From positions 1-61,252 of the forward strand of contig NZ_HE978514.1 of assembly GCF_000311725.1 (NCBI RefSeq): DNA of 61,252 nt. The letters are read 5' to 3'. Origin of the DNA: Robertmurraya massiliosenegalensis JC6 (GTDB lineage Bacteria; Bacillota; Bacilli; Bacillales; Cytobacillaceae). Each line of letters starts with the position of its first letter. The first letter of the stretch is position 1. A program made the position numbers and the translations under genes. Of the stretch, positions 44,362-52,983 are shown piece by piece. Under the pieces are notes generated by a model that was given only the letters and a program-made list of their open reading frames with translations, was not told the DNA's origin and did no database searches.

Positions 44362-45525
44362 CTAGACCATTTCTCGTAAAACTTTTGCAGCTTCTACCAT
44401 CGTCTTTAATTTATTGAAAGCAGTCTCGTCACGATTCATTGGTCGTTGAGCAAAAGTGCCAAAGCCACAATCAGGATTCAAAAAGATCATCTCATCAGCC
44501 AATATTTTACGAACCTCTTGTACACGGCTTACAACCTCTTCCACCGACTCAACTGCTTCTGTTCTAGGATTGATGACCCCAAACCCTAGTTCTTTACCAG
44601 CGAATTCCTTAATTACTTCTATTTCACCAGCACGAGGGGTCGAATACTCTAGGACAAGCTGGTCTACTTTCACTTCAGCAAGATACGGAATTAATGGATC
44701 ATATGGCCCTCTTAGAAGAACATCCTCTTCTGTGCTCCAATTTCCACGGCAAACATGAACGCCTATTTTCGTTTTACGCTCAAGCATTCCTTCTGTCACC
44801 TGGTTCATTAAATCAAGTGCAAAGGCAATCTCTTCTTCTGCGTCCGCTTTAGCAGTAAGAGCCCCACACATAAAGGTACGGTTAGCATTTTTCTTCGTAA
44901 ATACAACCTCTGTTAAAACCGGTTCATCAAATTGAACAAAATCAGCTCCTGCTTCGATTAAGTCTCCTAGTTCTTCTCTAAGCACATGAATAATATCTAT
45001 GGCCAAATCTTCTTTAGTAGGGTATGACTCTTTTGATAATCCCTCAACCCACATCGAGCGTGTTAAAAGATACGGTCCTGGCAACGTAACTTTAATGGCT
45101 TTATTCGTATGTTTTTTAAGAAATAAAAAATCATTTAATGCCAATGGTTTCTTCCGACTGATTTTTCCAGTCGCTGCTGGATTCGTCATCGAATAAGCAG
45201 GGACATCCAAAGTTCCGAGAATCTCCTCAAAACTTGCTTTATCTTCCACATAGTCGAGGAGTTCAGCAACTGAAAGCATGCGAACATTGTGTAAATGCTC
45301 AGCTACAAAAGAGATGTAATTGTCTCTTCTTTGTTCACCATCTGAAACATAATCAAGTCCAGCTTCTTCTTGCCACTTCAGAATTTGTAAAATGGCCTGA
45401 TCTGCGATTTCATTAAATTGTTCTTCGCTGATTCGCCCTGCCTTTTTATCACGCATTGCCCTTTGCACTTCTTTCGTTCTTGGCCAACTTCCTATCATGC
45501 TCGTTAAAAACTTCACATTCGTCAT
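44362..45525 (-). CDS. Cobalamin-independent methionine synthase-like protein (MetE C-terminal type)
   Basis: A 387-residue single-domain protein of the UROD/MetE barrel family, about half the length of full MetE. It corresponds to the catalytic C-terminal barrel only. The zinc ligands of that domain are visible: His and Cys in GVHVCRGNW and Cys in NPDCGFGT, with a plausible Glu between them. The ATG at 45525 follows AAGGATGAG. Related single-domain proteins transfer a methyl group to a thiol. The acceptor here is unknown and may be supplied by the neighbouring sulfur carriers. Confidence 0.82.
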   Translation of the reverse strand: MTNVKFLTSMIGSWPRTKEVQRAMRDKKAGRISEEQFNEIADQAILQILKWQEEAGLDYVSDGEQRRDNYISFVAEHLHNVRMLSVAELLDYVEDKASFEEILGTLDVPAYSMTNPAATGKISRKKPLALNDFLFLKKHTNKAIKVTLPGPYLLTRSMWVEGLSKESYPTKEDLAIDIIHVLREELGDLIEAGADFVQFDEPVLTEVVFTKKNANRTFMCGALTAKADAEEEIAFALDLMNQVTEGMLERKTKIGVHVCRGNWSTEEDVLLRGPYDPLIPYLAEVKVDQLVLEYSTPRAGEIEVIKEFAGKELGFGVINPRTEAVESVEEVVSRVQEVRKILADEMIFLNPDCGFGTFAQRPMNRDETAFNKLKTMVEAAKVLREMV

Positions 45526-45550
45526 ATCAATCTCATCCTTTTTCCACCGT

Positions 45551-46264
45551 TTAAAACACAATCGCAAGCTTTATGTCGATTTCAATCGTATTGATTAATG
45601 TTTGATAAATCGGTGAACGTTTTAACGTCTCTTTCCAAATCTCTTCTACTAAATCTTCCTCACTAGGAGAAGAAACATAGAATGTTCCCACTATTTTACT
45701 GATTTTTGGGCTCCCCACCTCTTCAATTTCCATATGGTAGAGAATATTATCTAAGCTGCCTTTTAGACTAAGCTCAGCATGATCAATCACCACATTTCTT
45801 TTCGAAGAAAGTGCTTTATAGCCAACAGTCAAACAGCTCCCTAACGAAGCGAGTAAGTAGTCTATCGCACTTGGTGCATCTACCTTTGAGCTAAAGTCAG
45901 CAGGTTGTCCAGCCACAAAAGTATGGTTTCGAGTATGAACTTTTGCTGTAAGTTGGTTTCCACTTTGAACACGGACGCTCCATTGATAGCCTTTGGCTGC
46001 TTCTAATTCATGGTTTAAATTAGATTGTGTTTGCCCTTTGCGGATAAAATAACAGGTTGTTCCCTCTCCTTGTTCCGAACCAAGAAATTCATGATCAACC
46101 ATCCGACACCAAGCAGGTAAATCTTCTGAAACGGTTCTTTCTCTACTACGAACCTCTAATATTTCACCTGACTCGAGTGGATCCATCGTTTTCTTTATAA
46201 TGAGGAGAAGACCTGAACCACAGTCCAAATCTCCTCCATCACAAACTGCTTGAGGATTGTACAC
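45551..46264 (-). CDS. TusA-like/OsmC fusion protein
   Basis: A 237-residue two-domain protein. Residues ~1-78 form a TusA/SirA-like sulfur-carrier domain with Cys15 (LDCGSGLL) and Cys53 (LPAWC). Residues ~95-237 form an OsmC domain with Cys144 (LGSCLTVGY), but the second OsmC cysteine is replaced by Ser207 (KRSPIYQTL). The TusA motif lacks the usual CPxP. Starts at GTG after GAGGGTG. Loss of the second Cys argues against peroxidase chemistry and for sulfur handling (inference). Confidence 0.82.
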   Translation of the reverse strand: MYNPQAVCDGGDLDCGSGLLLIIKKTMDPLESGEILEVRSRERTVSEDLPAWCRMVDHEFLGSEQGEGTTCYFIRKGQTQSNLNHELEAAKGYQWSVRVQSGNQLTAKVHTRNHTFVAGQPADFSSKVDAPSAIDYLLASLGSCLTVGYKALSSKRNVVIDHAELSLKGSLDNILYHMEIEEVGSPKISKIVGTFYVSSPSEEDLVEEIWKETLKRSPIYQTLINTIEIDIKLAIVF

Positions 46265-46297
46265 TTCTTCACCCTCTAACTCTCATTTTTAAATGAA

Positions 46298-46660
46298 TTA
46301 ATAGGTAATAGACGCCGCTCCCTGACTGAGGAACTCTACTAATTTTGCACCACCAACAATTGTAGCTCCCTCGATAAGATCTTCCTCTTCAAGACCACGT
46401 TTTTTATAACAAGGGCTACATACCCAAAGGGTGCCACCCGCTTCCACAAATTGATCCATTAACTGTTTTAACGGTGCAAAGCCTTCTTCATTAATGTCCT
46501 CTGCATATCCTTTTGCAGCAAGATAGGCTCCTTCCACATTTAAAAACACAACCGTTTCTTGACCTGAAGCGACAGCGGCATTCGCAACTACAAATCCAAC
46601 TGTTGCTTTGTCCCCATCATTAGTTGCATTTGTTATACTGACTAGAAATTTTCCTGACAT
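46298..46660 (-). CDS. DsrE family protein
   Basis: A 120-residue DsrE/DsrF-fold protein with a CSPC motif (Cys83 and Cys86 in the longer numbering) followed by YKKRG. DsrE proteins relay sulfane sulfur, often with TusA. The start at 46660 has GGAGG at good spacing. The first ATG at 46666 is too close to it. It sits between two TusA-type genes. Confidence 0.83.
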   Translation of the reverse strand: MSGKFLVSITNATNDGDKATVGFVVANAAVASGQETVVFLNVEGAYLAAKGYAEDINEEGFAPLKQLMDQFVEAGGTLWVCSPCYKKRGLEEEDLIEGATIVGGAKLVEFLSQGAASITY

Positions 46661-46662
46661 GT

Positions 46663-46914
46663 TCATTCCTCCATTTTGTTTTTTTGAATGTAATACTGAC
46701 TTACTTTTCCTTCATCTTCACGTTTCACTAGAGTATGTTTCTGTAGCCTACACCATGCTGGAATATCTTCTCGAGCTCCGGCATCATATGAAATAACCTT
46801 AATCACCTGTCCTGTTTGCATCTTTTTTATCGTTAAAAACAGATTCATAATCAGCTCTCCACAACCAGTAGGTCCTGCATCATAGATAAAGTCCGGTTCT
46901 AATTCAGATGTCAC
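46663..46914 (-). CDS. TusA-like sulfur carrier protein
   Basis: An 83-residue TusA/SirA-like protein. The sulfur-carrying Cys18 lies in PTGCGELIM, where TusA normally has CPxP, and Cys55 lies in IPAWC. GTG start after GGAGG. It is the first gene of a five-gene operon running to 43910. The adjacent fusion protein has the same C-G variant, so the two belong to one subfamily. Confidence 0.82.
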   Translation of the reverse strand: MTSELEPDFIYDAGPTGCGELIMNLFLTIKKMQTGQVIKVISYDAGAREDIPAWCRLQKHTLVKREDEGKVSQYYIQKNKMEE

Positions 46915-47037
46915 TTTGCTACCTCCTCCACATGAAAGCGTATACTAAATAAATATGGAGCACACACTTGTCATAATCTATTACTATTTAAAGCCCTCTT
47001 TCATTATAAAAAAGTGATAAACTTATATAAATTCAAG

Positions 47038-47047
47038 TTATCGATAA
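47038..47047. promoter_or_regulatory. Candidate LysR-type operator region
   Basis: TTATCGATAA, a perfect palindrome flanked by TATATAA repeats, in the 187-bp gap between the divergent TusA and LysR genes. LysR proteins usually bind such T-rich/A-rich dyads in the shared promoter region. The assignment rests on position and symmetry only. Confidence 0.4.
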
Positions 47048-47101
47048 TACCTATATAAATGAATCGTTTTGATAAATATATATAGTAGGAGGTTTTTGAG
47101 A

Positions 47102-47989
47102 ATGGAATTACATCAGCTTTTCGTTTTCACGAAAGTGGTTGAACATAAGAGCTTTTCAAAGGCTGCCGAAGCTGTCTATTTAAGTCAATCGACTGTCAGC
47201 TCCCATATTCAATCATTGGAAAAAATGTTGAATGTGCGCCTATTTGATCGAGTTGGCAGGGACACCATTGTTACTCCATACGGGGAGCGCTTATATTACT
47301 GGGCATTGAAATTACTAGAACTAAAGGATCAGGCGCTCTACGATATCAAAGAAAGTGTTACCGATCTGAAAGGAAAGATTCATATTGGTGTTAGCTCTGT
47401 TCCAGGACAATTTTTAGTGCCGAAAATCGTGAAGGAATTCCGACTCCAATACCCAAATGTTACGTTTATGCTAAGTGAATTCCCATCAAAAATTGTTGCC
47501 GAAAAAGTCATGAGCGGAAAAGTAGATGTAGGATTTCTAGGTGAAAAATACGATGACGAGAGACTTCATTACCACCCTCTACAAAAAGAGAGGTTAGTAG
47601 TGATTTCATCAGATGAGTTTCAATTAGAGGAGCGCCTCTCAATCGAAAATATCCTTCATTACCCTTTTGTGATGAGAAAGTCTGATTCTGGAACGAAGGC
47701 CATTTTAGAAAAGTTTCTAAAGAAGCAGCATATCAAAGAGGATCAATTGAATATTGTTGCCCATACAGATAGCAGTCAAACATTAATTGAATTTGTCAAA
47801 CAAGGAATCGGCATTGCCATTATTTCAGAAATTGCAGCACAGGAATATGCCGTTTCAAACAAACTTCATCTTCATGAGCTACAAGGATTTGAAGATGAGC
47901 GCTATTTTTATCTTGTTTATAATGAAATGAAAACATTATCTCTTGTCTCTAAGCTATTGATTGAGATGGTAAGTAAACGAGAATCTTAA
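47102..47989 (+). CDS. LysR family transcriptional regulator
   Basis: A 295-residue LysR regulator. The N-terminal winged HTH (SFSKAAEAVYLSQSTVSSHI, about residues 17-36) is followed by a substrate-binding domain. ATG at 47102 after GTAGGAGG. The longer frame adds 11 residues. It is transcribed away from the sulfur-carrier operon and is probably its regulator. The effector is likely a sulfur metabolite, as for CysB/CysL relatives (inference). Confidence 0.9.
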   Translation: MELHQLFVFTKVVEHKSFSKAAEAVYLSQSTVSSHIQSLEKMLNVRLFDRVGRDTIVTPYGERLYYWALKLLELKDQALYDIKESVTDLKGKIHIGVSSVPGQFLVPKIVKEFRLQYPNVTFMLSEFPSKIVAEKVMSGKVDVGFLGEKYDDERLHYHPLQKERLVVISSDEFQLEERLSIENILHYPFVMRKSDSGTKAILEKFLKKQHIKEDQLNIVAHTDSSQTLIEFVKQGIGIAIISEIAAQEYAVSNKLHLHELQGFEDERYFYLVYNEMKTLSLVSKLLIEMVSKRES

Positions 47990-47996
47990 ACAGAAC

Positions 47997-48039
47997 AAAA
48001 GTGCCCAAATTTGAGTTCACTCTCAAATTGGACACTTTT
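47997..48039. terminator. Bidirectional terminator after LysR gene
   Basis: AAAAGTG-CCAAATTTGAG pairs with CTCAAATT-GG-CACTTTT (47997-48039), about 17 base pairs with single mismatches. Confidence 0.88.
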
Positions 48040-48046
48040 CTCATCG

Positions 48047-48394
48047 TTATATATTTTGAACATATTGCTCACTTGGAATTTTGTTCAGCATGACATATAA
48101 GCTCGTATTTTCATCTGTGTCATTCACGAAAGCAAACTCTTCTTCTCCGTCTGCTACGATGACGTCATTTGCCTTTGCCACTACTTCCTTCCCATCAATC
48201 GTGAAAGTCCCTCCACCGTTAACAACGAGTAGATAAACATTTGTTCCTGGATGTTTGTGAGTCGGCAATGACTGCTTTGGGGTGAAGTTAAGGACAAAAA
48301 CGGTGCTTTCTCCTTCTTTAAATACGATTCGTTTCGTAAATCGCTCTGCACTATACTCTATATAATCATGAATGTTAGCTTGTTTCAATATCAT
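48047..48394 (-). CDS. Cupin-domain protein
   Basis: A 115-residue single-domain cupin. Motif 1 (LPTHKHPGTNVYLLVVNGGGT) has two His and a poorly conserved Glu position, and motif 2 (NDVIVADGEEEFAF) lacks the usual His. Metal binding may therefore be weak and an enzymatic role is uncertain. ATG at 48394 after GAAAGGTG. Confidence 0.78.
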   Translation of the reverse strand: MILKQANIHDYIEYSAERFTKRIVFKEGESTVFVLNFTPKQSLPTHKHPGTNVYLLVVNGGGTFTIDGKEVVAKANDVIVADGEEEFAFVNDTDENTSLYVMLNKIPSEQYVQNI

Positions 48395-48476
48395 GCACAC
48401 CTTTCTATTCCTATAGGATGTTTTACATCCTCATCATAATCATTTTCGACTATTAAAGGTGTGATCGATATCATCT

Positions 48477-49220
48477 CTAGTCAATACGATAGATTTTATT
48501 TTTATATCCCAACCATACAAACAGAAGGGATTGGACAAAAAGAATGATTCCCCATATTTGGGCAGGGATGATCTTTGTTGCTCTTGCAAGACCAGTAGCG
48601 TCTCCAGCAGCATGTGGCTGCATGAATCCTAATATTTGAATCGTAAAAGCACTTGAAACAGATTCGACGAATAAAATACTTGCAATAAGAAGTAAGCAGT
48701 TTTGAATCAAATTCGTCGATCCTTTGTATAACAATAAAAGAAAGGCAGCACCAAAAGAAATAAGCCAAAATATGCCATACGGATTACGCACCCAAAAAAT
48801 AGAATTAAGGAGGATGAAGCCGATTAATATGCCTGTTAAAACCTTATACCTTTTTCTACTAATCAGCCAGAGTGCTACGAACGCCATAGCCGATGAAGCT
48901 ACATATCCCGCTGCCCCTGTAAAGAGGCCTCCTAACCATGATTTATGACTCGTGTATGTGACACCCTCTGTGTTCATAAAAAGAGAAATCGAATGGACGT
49001 CTCCGCCAATCAAGGCAATAAGGGCATGACCTGACTCATGTACTAAAGTATTGACGACCCTGACATAATTTCCAAGGAAAGGGACATTTGTCAACAAAAT
49101 AGCCATTCCAATGAACAAGAGAAATTTCAAACTTATATGTTCTTTTACCGTCCTCAACATCTTCCCTACTTTACTTTTTTTTTGTAATTTTTTTACGATT
49201 ATGGAATGAAAAAGTTTCAC
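48477..49220 (-). CDS. M50-family membrane metalloprotease-like protein
   Basis: A 247-residue multi-pass membrane protein with the zinc motif HESGH (61-65) in the first third and at least six hydrophobic helices, like the Peptidase_M50B group. An Asp in AGDATGLA near residue 210 could be the third ligand. Site-2-type proteases cut membrane-embedded regulators. No obvious substrate gene is adjacent. It ends with IYRID, then nothing recognisable before the cupin gene. Confidence 0.75.
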   Translation of the reverse strand: MKLFHSIIVKKLQKKSKVGKMLRTVKEHISLKFLLFIGMAILLTNVPFLGNYVRVVNTLVHESGHALIALIGGDVHSISLFMNTEGVTYTSHKSWLGGLFTGAAGYVASSAMAFVALWLISRKRYKVLTGILIGFILLNSIFWVRNPYGIFWLISFGAAFLLLLYKGSTNLIQNCLLLIASILFVESVSSAFTIQILGFMQPHAAGDATGLARATKIIPAQIWGIILFVQSLLFVWLGYKNKIYRID

Positions 49221-49339
49221 CTACGACAAAAACGACAATTTGGTAGTATAATGAAAACAGATTTTACATTTTATCGAAATATTTCAAAAATGTAGCGATC
49301 TTCATAATAGCAGTAAACAATCATTAGGAGTTGAGAAAA

Positions 49340-50572
49340 TTGAAACAAGATTTAATTGAAAGACTCGTTCGCTATGCGAAAATCGATACCCAATCTAATG
49401 AAGACTCCCCAACATGTCCTTCAACACCAGGTCAGCTGGAGCTTGCCAATATGCTTGTGGATGAGCTTAAATCGATTGGTATGAGCGACGTAACGATCGA
49501 CAAAAACGGATATGTGATGGCAACACTCCCTGCCAACACAGATAAGGATGTACCAACAATTGGCTTCTTAGCTCATGTGGACACAGCAACTGACTTTACT
49601 GGTGCTGGTGTCAACCCACAAATTGTTGAAAGCTATGATGGAAATGATCTAGTCCTTAATGAAAGCTTGAGTGTCATTCTTTCTCCAAAAGACTATCCAA
49701 ATCTAAAGAATTACATAGGCCATACCTTAATGACCACAGATGGAACGACTCTTTTAGGTGCAGATAATAAAGCTGGCATCGCTGAAATCATGACTGCGCT
49801 TGTGTACTTGATCGAACACCCTGAACTTAAACATGGAAAAGTAAGAGTTGCTTTTACTCCTGATGAAGAAATTGGTCGAGGACCTCATAAATTTGACGTA
49901 GAGGCATTCGGTGCAAAATATGCTTATACGATGGATGGCGGCCCACTTGGACAGCTTCAATATGAAAGCTTTAGTGCCGCTTATGCGAAAGTAACGTTTA
50001 AGGGCAATAATATCCACCCTGGAACTGCGAAAGGAAAAATGGTCAACTCGGGAAAAATGGCGATGGAATTTAATAGCAAACTTCCTGCTGATGAAGCACC
50101 TGAATATACAGAAGGGTATGAGGGCTTCTACCATCTTCTCTCTATTAATGGAGATGTGGAACAGACGACTCTTTCTTACATCATCCGTGACTTTGATCGT
50201 GACAATTTTAACCATCGTAAAGAAACAATCGTTAAAATTGTCGAAGAACTCCGCGAGAAATATGGTCAAGACAAGGTTGTTCTTGACATGAATGATCAAT
50301 ATTACAATATGCGTGAAAAAATTGAGCCCGTGATGGAGATTGTTGACATTGCCCATGAAGCGATGACAAATCTCAACATTAAACCAGTGATTGAACCAGT
50401 CCGTGGTGGGACAGATGGTTCGCAGCTGTCCTATATGGGACTGCCAACTCCTAATATCTTTACTGGTGGAGAAAATTATCATGGGAAATTTGAATACATT
50501 TCCGTTGATAATATGGAAAAAGCAACAAAAGTGATGGTTGAAATCCTGCGCTTATTTGAAAAAAAGGCATAG
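49340..50572 (+). CDS. pepT: Peptidase T (tripeptide aminopeptidase)
   Basis: A 410-residue M20-family zinc aminopeptidase that removes the N-terminal residue from tripeptides. Metal-binding motifs [41 protein letters not shown] and IRGGTDG-like [10 protein letters not shown]. Nearly collinear with B. subtilis PepT. The start is taken as the TTG at 49340, which has AGGAG at good spacing. A TTG three codons earlier lies too close. Confidence 0.94.
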   Translation: MKQDLIERLVRYAKIDTQSNEDSPTCPSTPGQLELANMLVDELKSIGMSDVTIDKNGYVMATLPANTDKDVPTIGFLAHVDTATDFTGAGVNPQIVESYDGNDLVLNESLSVILSPKDYPNLKNYIGHTLMTTDGTTLLGADNKAGIAEIMTALVYLIEHPELKHGKVRVAFTPDEEIGRGPHKFDVEAFGAKYAYTMDGGPLGQLQYESFSAAYAKVTFKGNNIHPGTAKGKMVNSGKMAMEFNSKLPADEAPEYTEGYEGFYHLLSINGDVEQTTLSYIIRDFDRDNFNHRKETIVKIVEELREKYGQDKVVLDMNDQYYNMREKIEPVMEIVDIAHEAMTNLNIKPVIEPVRGGTDGSQLSYMGLPTPNIFTGGENYHGKFEYISVDNMEKATKVMVEILRLFEKKA

Positions 50573-50584
50573 AACTCACATAGC

Positions 50585-50616
50585 AAAGCTCAGGAGCATC
50601 ATGTCTCCTGAGCTTT
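50585..50616. terminator. Hairpin after pepT
   Basis: Perfect 12-bp stem AAAGCTCAGGAG (50585-50596) / CTCCTGAGCTTT (50605-50616) between convergent genes. T-run weak on both sides. Confidence 0.75.
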
Positions 50617-50620
50617 GAAA

Positions 50621-51244
50621 TTATTTCATATACACTTCCACTAATTCGAAACATCTTTCTTCGGTGAGATTATTCAAGACCGTTGTATATTCTAATTGTT
50701 CCTGTGTTCCACCTTTGTATTTTTCAGATGCCTCCAACGCAGTGCTATCTCGGTGCTTAATCCATGCACGCTGCTCTTCGCGAAGCTTATTCATTTCTTC
50801 AGGAGAAAGTTGCCCTTGAAGAACACCATAAACTTCATTTAATAATCCATCCCAAACATCAAATCGCTGCCCTTCCGCATTTTTCATAGCGTATGTACTG
50901 GAATCAGTTGGATTTTGTCGTAGATAGTCCATTTCGATTTTCGTCTCATCTAGTTTCTTAAGATAATCTTCCTTGAGACTAACTTCATCTTCCTTTTCCT
51001 TTGTATTAACTGATGTTTCCTCGTTTTTAATTGAGCTATTACTCTCTGAATCCGTATTATCATTTTCTGAGTTAGCATTATTACCTTCTGATCCAGGTTT
51101 ATCGGTATTCGAAGATGTCTCTGTCGATTCTTCGTCAATGTCCGGTGAAGCATTTGATTCATCAGTAGATTTTTCACAAGCAGCTAAACTTACAAATAGT
51201 AGGGTAAACATTACGAGTAAAAATTTGCGATTTGTTTTCATCAT
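50621..51244 (-). CDS. Lipoprotein with LprI-like (DUF1311) domain
   Basis: A 207-residue predicted lipoprotein: signal peptide with lipobox LAAC (Cys23), a Ser/Asn/Asp/Glu-rich disordered linker (about 25-85), and a C-terminal LprI/DUF1311 domain (pattern WDGLLNEVYGVLQGQLS, then LREEQRAWIKHRD, and a late Cys in ERCFEL). The linker suggests wall-spanning exposure on the outer membrane face. Related domains inhibit lysozyme in other bacteria. That role is not shown for this form. Confidence 0.8.
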   Translation of the reverse strand: MMKTNRKFLLVMFTLLFVSLAACEKSTDESNASPDIDEESTETSSNTDKPGSEGNNANSENDNTDSESNSSIKNEETSVNTKEKEDEVSLKEDYLKKLDETKIEMDYLRQNPTDSSTYAMKNAEGQRFDVWDGLLNEVYGVLQGQLSPEEMNKLREEQRAWIKHRDSTALEASEKYKGGTQEQLEYTTVLNNLTEERCFELVEVYMK

Positions 51245-51407
51245 ACGACCTTTCCTTTTTAGTAATCTATTTTCTCGGGGAAAATTCCCTCATAAATAAT
51301 CTTAACATAAGTTCTCTTTTATCGTTTCTCTATAAGCAATCCAACACTTTCATAATAGTCAGAATTGTTATAGAATGTTTATAACTTTATTTTGGGAGTG
51401 CATATAT

Positions 51408-52643
51408 ATGGAAAAGGCCCGCAAAATAACACCTAAAGTGATGGTATCAAGAAACACCCTATTAATCTTCGGAATTATTTTCGTGGCCTTCAACTTAAGA
51501 CCATCGATCACTTCTGTCGGACCACTGATTAGCTTTATAAAAGAGGATACAGGAATGTCAAATAGTGCAGCTGGATTTATCACAACACTTCCTTTACTCG
51601 CATTTGCGTTTCTTTCTCCCTTAGCACCAAGGCTTTCGCAAAAAATTGGCAAAGAACTTACCGTCCTTATTGCACTTGTTTTCCTAGGGATCGGTTTATT
51701 TATAAGGTCATCAGGAATGCTCTTTACATTATTTCTTGGAACGGGCATTATTGGACTCGGTGTTGCGATTTGTAATGTCATTTTACCAGGGATTGTGAAG
51801 CAAAGCTTTCCTACTAAAGTGGGTTTGATGACCGGTATGTATACTGTGTCTATGGGAACAATGGCTGGAATTGCACCTGGAATTAGTGTTCCTTTAGCTG
51901 AAACCTTACATTTAGGCTGGCAAGGTTCACTTCGTGTTTGGATGATTTTAATTATTCCTGCCCTATTTATTTGGCTCGTTCAAAGCAAACGCAAAGAAAA
52001 AATTCCTGGTCAATATTTCCAAGTTACACCAGCTCATTCTTCTCTGCTTTCTTCTGGACTCGCATGGCAGGTAACATTATTTATGGGTCTACAATCGACG
52101 ATATACTTTTGTTTTATCACCTGGCTTCCCGAAATGCTTTATAGTCATGGTGTTCATATTTCTACAGCTGGATGGATGGTCTCGATTCTTCAGTTTTCCG
52201 GAATCCCAGCCAATTTTATCATCCCGATTCTCGCAGACCGAGTACCAAATCAAAAGGGAATCGTCATTGCCATCGGCGCACTTTGTATGAGTGGCCTTAT
52301 TGGGTTACTCGTTGGAGGAAATTTGGTTCTTTTGTGCCTTTCGATTATTTCAATTGGTCTAGGAACAGGAGCCGCCATAAGTCTTGCTTTAACTCTAATG
52401 GTTTTACGAGCAGCCAATGCCAAACAGGCTGCTAATCTTTCAGCTATGTCCCAGTCGATTGGCTATTTTTTAGCAGCATTAGGTCCCATCCTCTTAGGCT
52501 TTATTTATGACGTTTTTCATTCTTGGACCATTGCCTTGTTTCTCCTAATGGTTCTTACTATTATCATGACTGTTGCTGGAATTGGAGCTGGACGAAATCA
52601 ATACGTATTAGAAGAAAAAAGAGGAGCAATTCATACCCTTTAG
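51408..52643 (+). CDS. MFS transporter, CynX/NimT family
   Basis: A 411-residue major facilitator with 12 hydrophobic helices and the CynX/YeaN-type N-terminus (FVAFNLRPSITSVGPLI). The ATG at 51408 follows GGGAG. The longest frame begins 11 residues earlier without a ribosome site. Members export or import small anions such as cyanate or 2-nitroimidazole. The substrate here is unknown. Confidence 0.85.
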   Translation: MEKARKITPKVMVSRNTLLIFGIIFVAFNLRPSITSVGPLISFIKEDTGMSNSAAGFITTLPLLAFAFLSPLAPRLSQKIGKELTVLIALVFLGIGLFIRSSGMLFTLFLGTGIIGLGVAICNVILPGIVKQSFPTKVGLMTGMYTVSMGTMAGIAPGISVPLAETLHLGWQGSLRVWMILIIPALFIWLVQSKRKEKIPGQYFQVTPAHSSLLSSGLAWQVTLFMGLQSTIYFCFITWLPEMLYSHGVHISTAGWMVSILQFSGIPANFIIPILADRVPNQKGIVIAIGALCMSGLIGLLVGGNLVLLCLSIISIGLGTGAAISLALTLMVLRAANAKQAANLSAMSQSIGYFLAALGPILLGFIYDVFHSWTIALFLLMVLTIIMTVAGIGAGRNQYVLEEKRGAIHTL

Positions 52644-52701
52644 CAATGACGAATTGAGGAATATATGTTATGAATATAAGTAAGAATCGAGGTGCTAACG
52701 A

Positions 52702-52878
52702 ATGAATAAAAAAGAAATTGAATATAAAATTCAAGAATTGAAGTATGAATATGTCCGTTTGCAAAACGATTTAGAAAAATTGGAGTTTGTCCAAGGAAAG
52801 CTCTCTCCACTTGAAAAACAAATTAGTGAGATTGAAGTGGAATTGAAGGCCCTTCATCAACAATTAGCAAGTCTTTAA
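52702..52878 (+). CDS. Small coiled-coil protein (SE1832 family)
   Basis: A 58-residue charged helical protein with heptads across its length (IEYKIQELKYEYVRLQNDLE), resembling the SE1832 family of short Firmicutes proteins. Ribosome site CGAGGTG 10 bases upstream of the ATG. Function unknown. Followed at once by a terminator. Confidence 0.75.
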   Translation: MNKKEIEYKIQELKYEYVRLQNDLEKLEFVQGKLSPLEKQISEIEVELKALHQQLASL

Positions 52879-52881
52879 AAT

Positions 52882-52908
52882 AACCAAATCGTGTTGATTT
52901 GGTTTTTT
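52882..52908 (+). terminator. Terminator
   Basis: AACCAAATC (52882-52890) / GATTTGGTT (52896-52904) with a run of six T (T-run 52903-52908). Confidence 0.9.
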
Positions 52909-52983
52909 ATCTAATTGTACAACATAAAAAAACGATAATAAAAAATTGAATCATTGCGAGGGAATTTGCTTAATTATCTACAC

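Noticed and set aside
49754-50482. 242-residue minus-strand frame
   Set aside because: Lies entirely inside pepT and is its antisense shadow.
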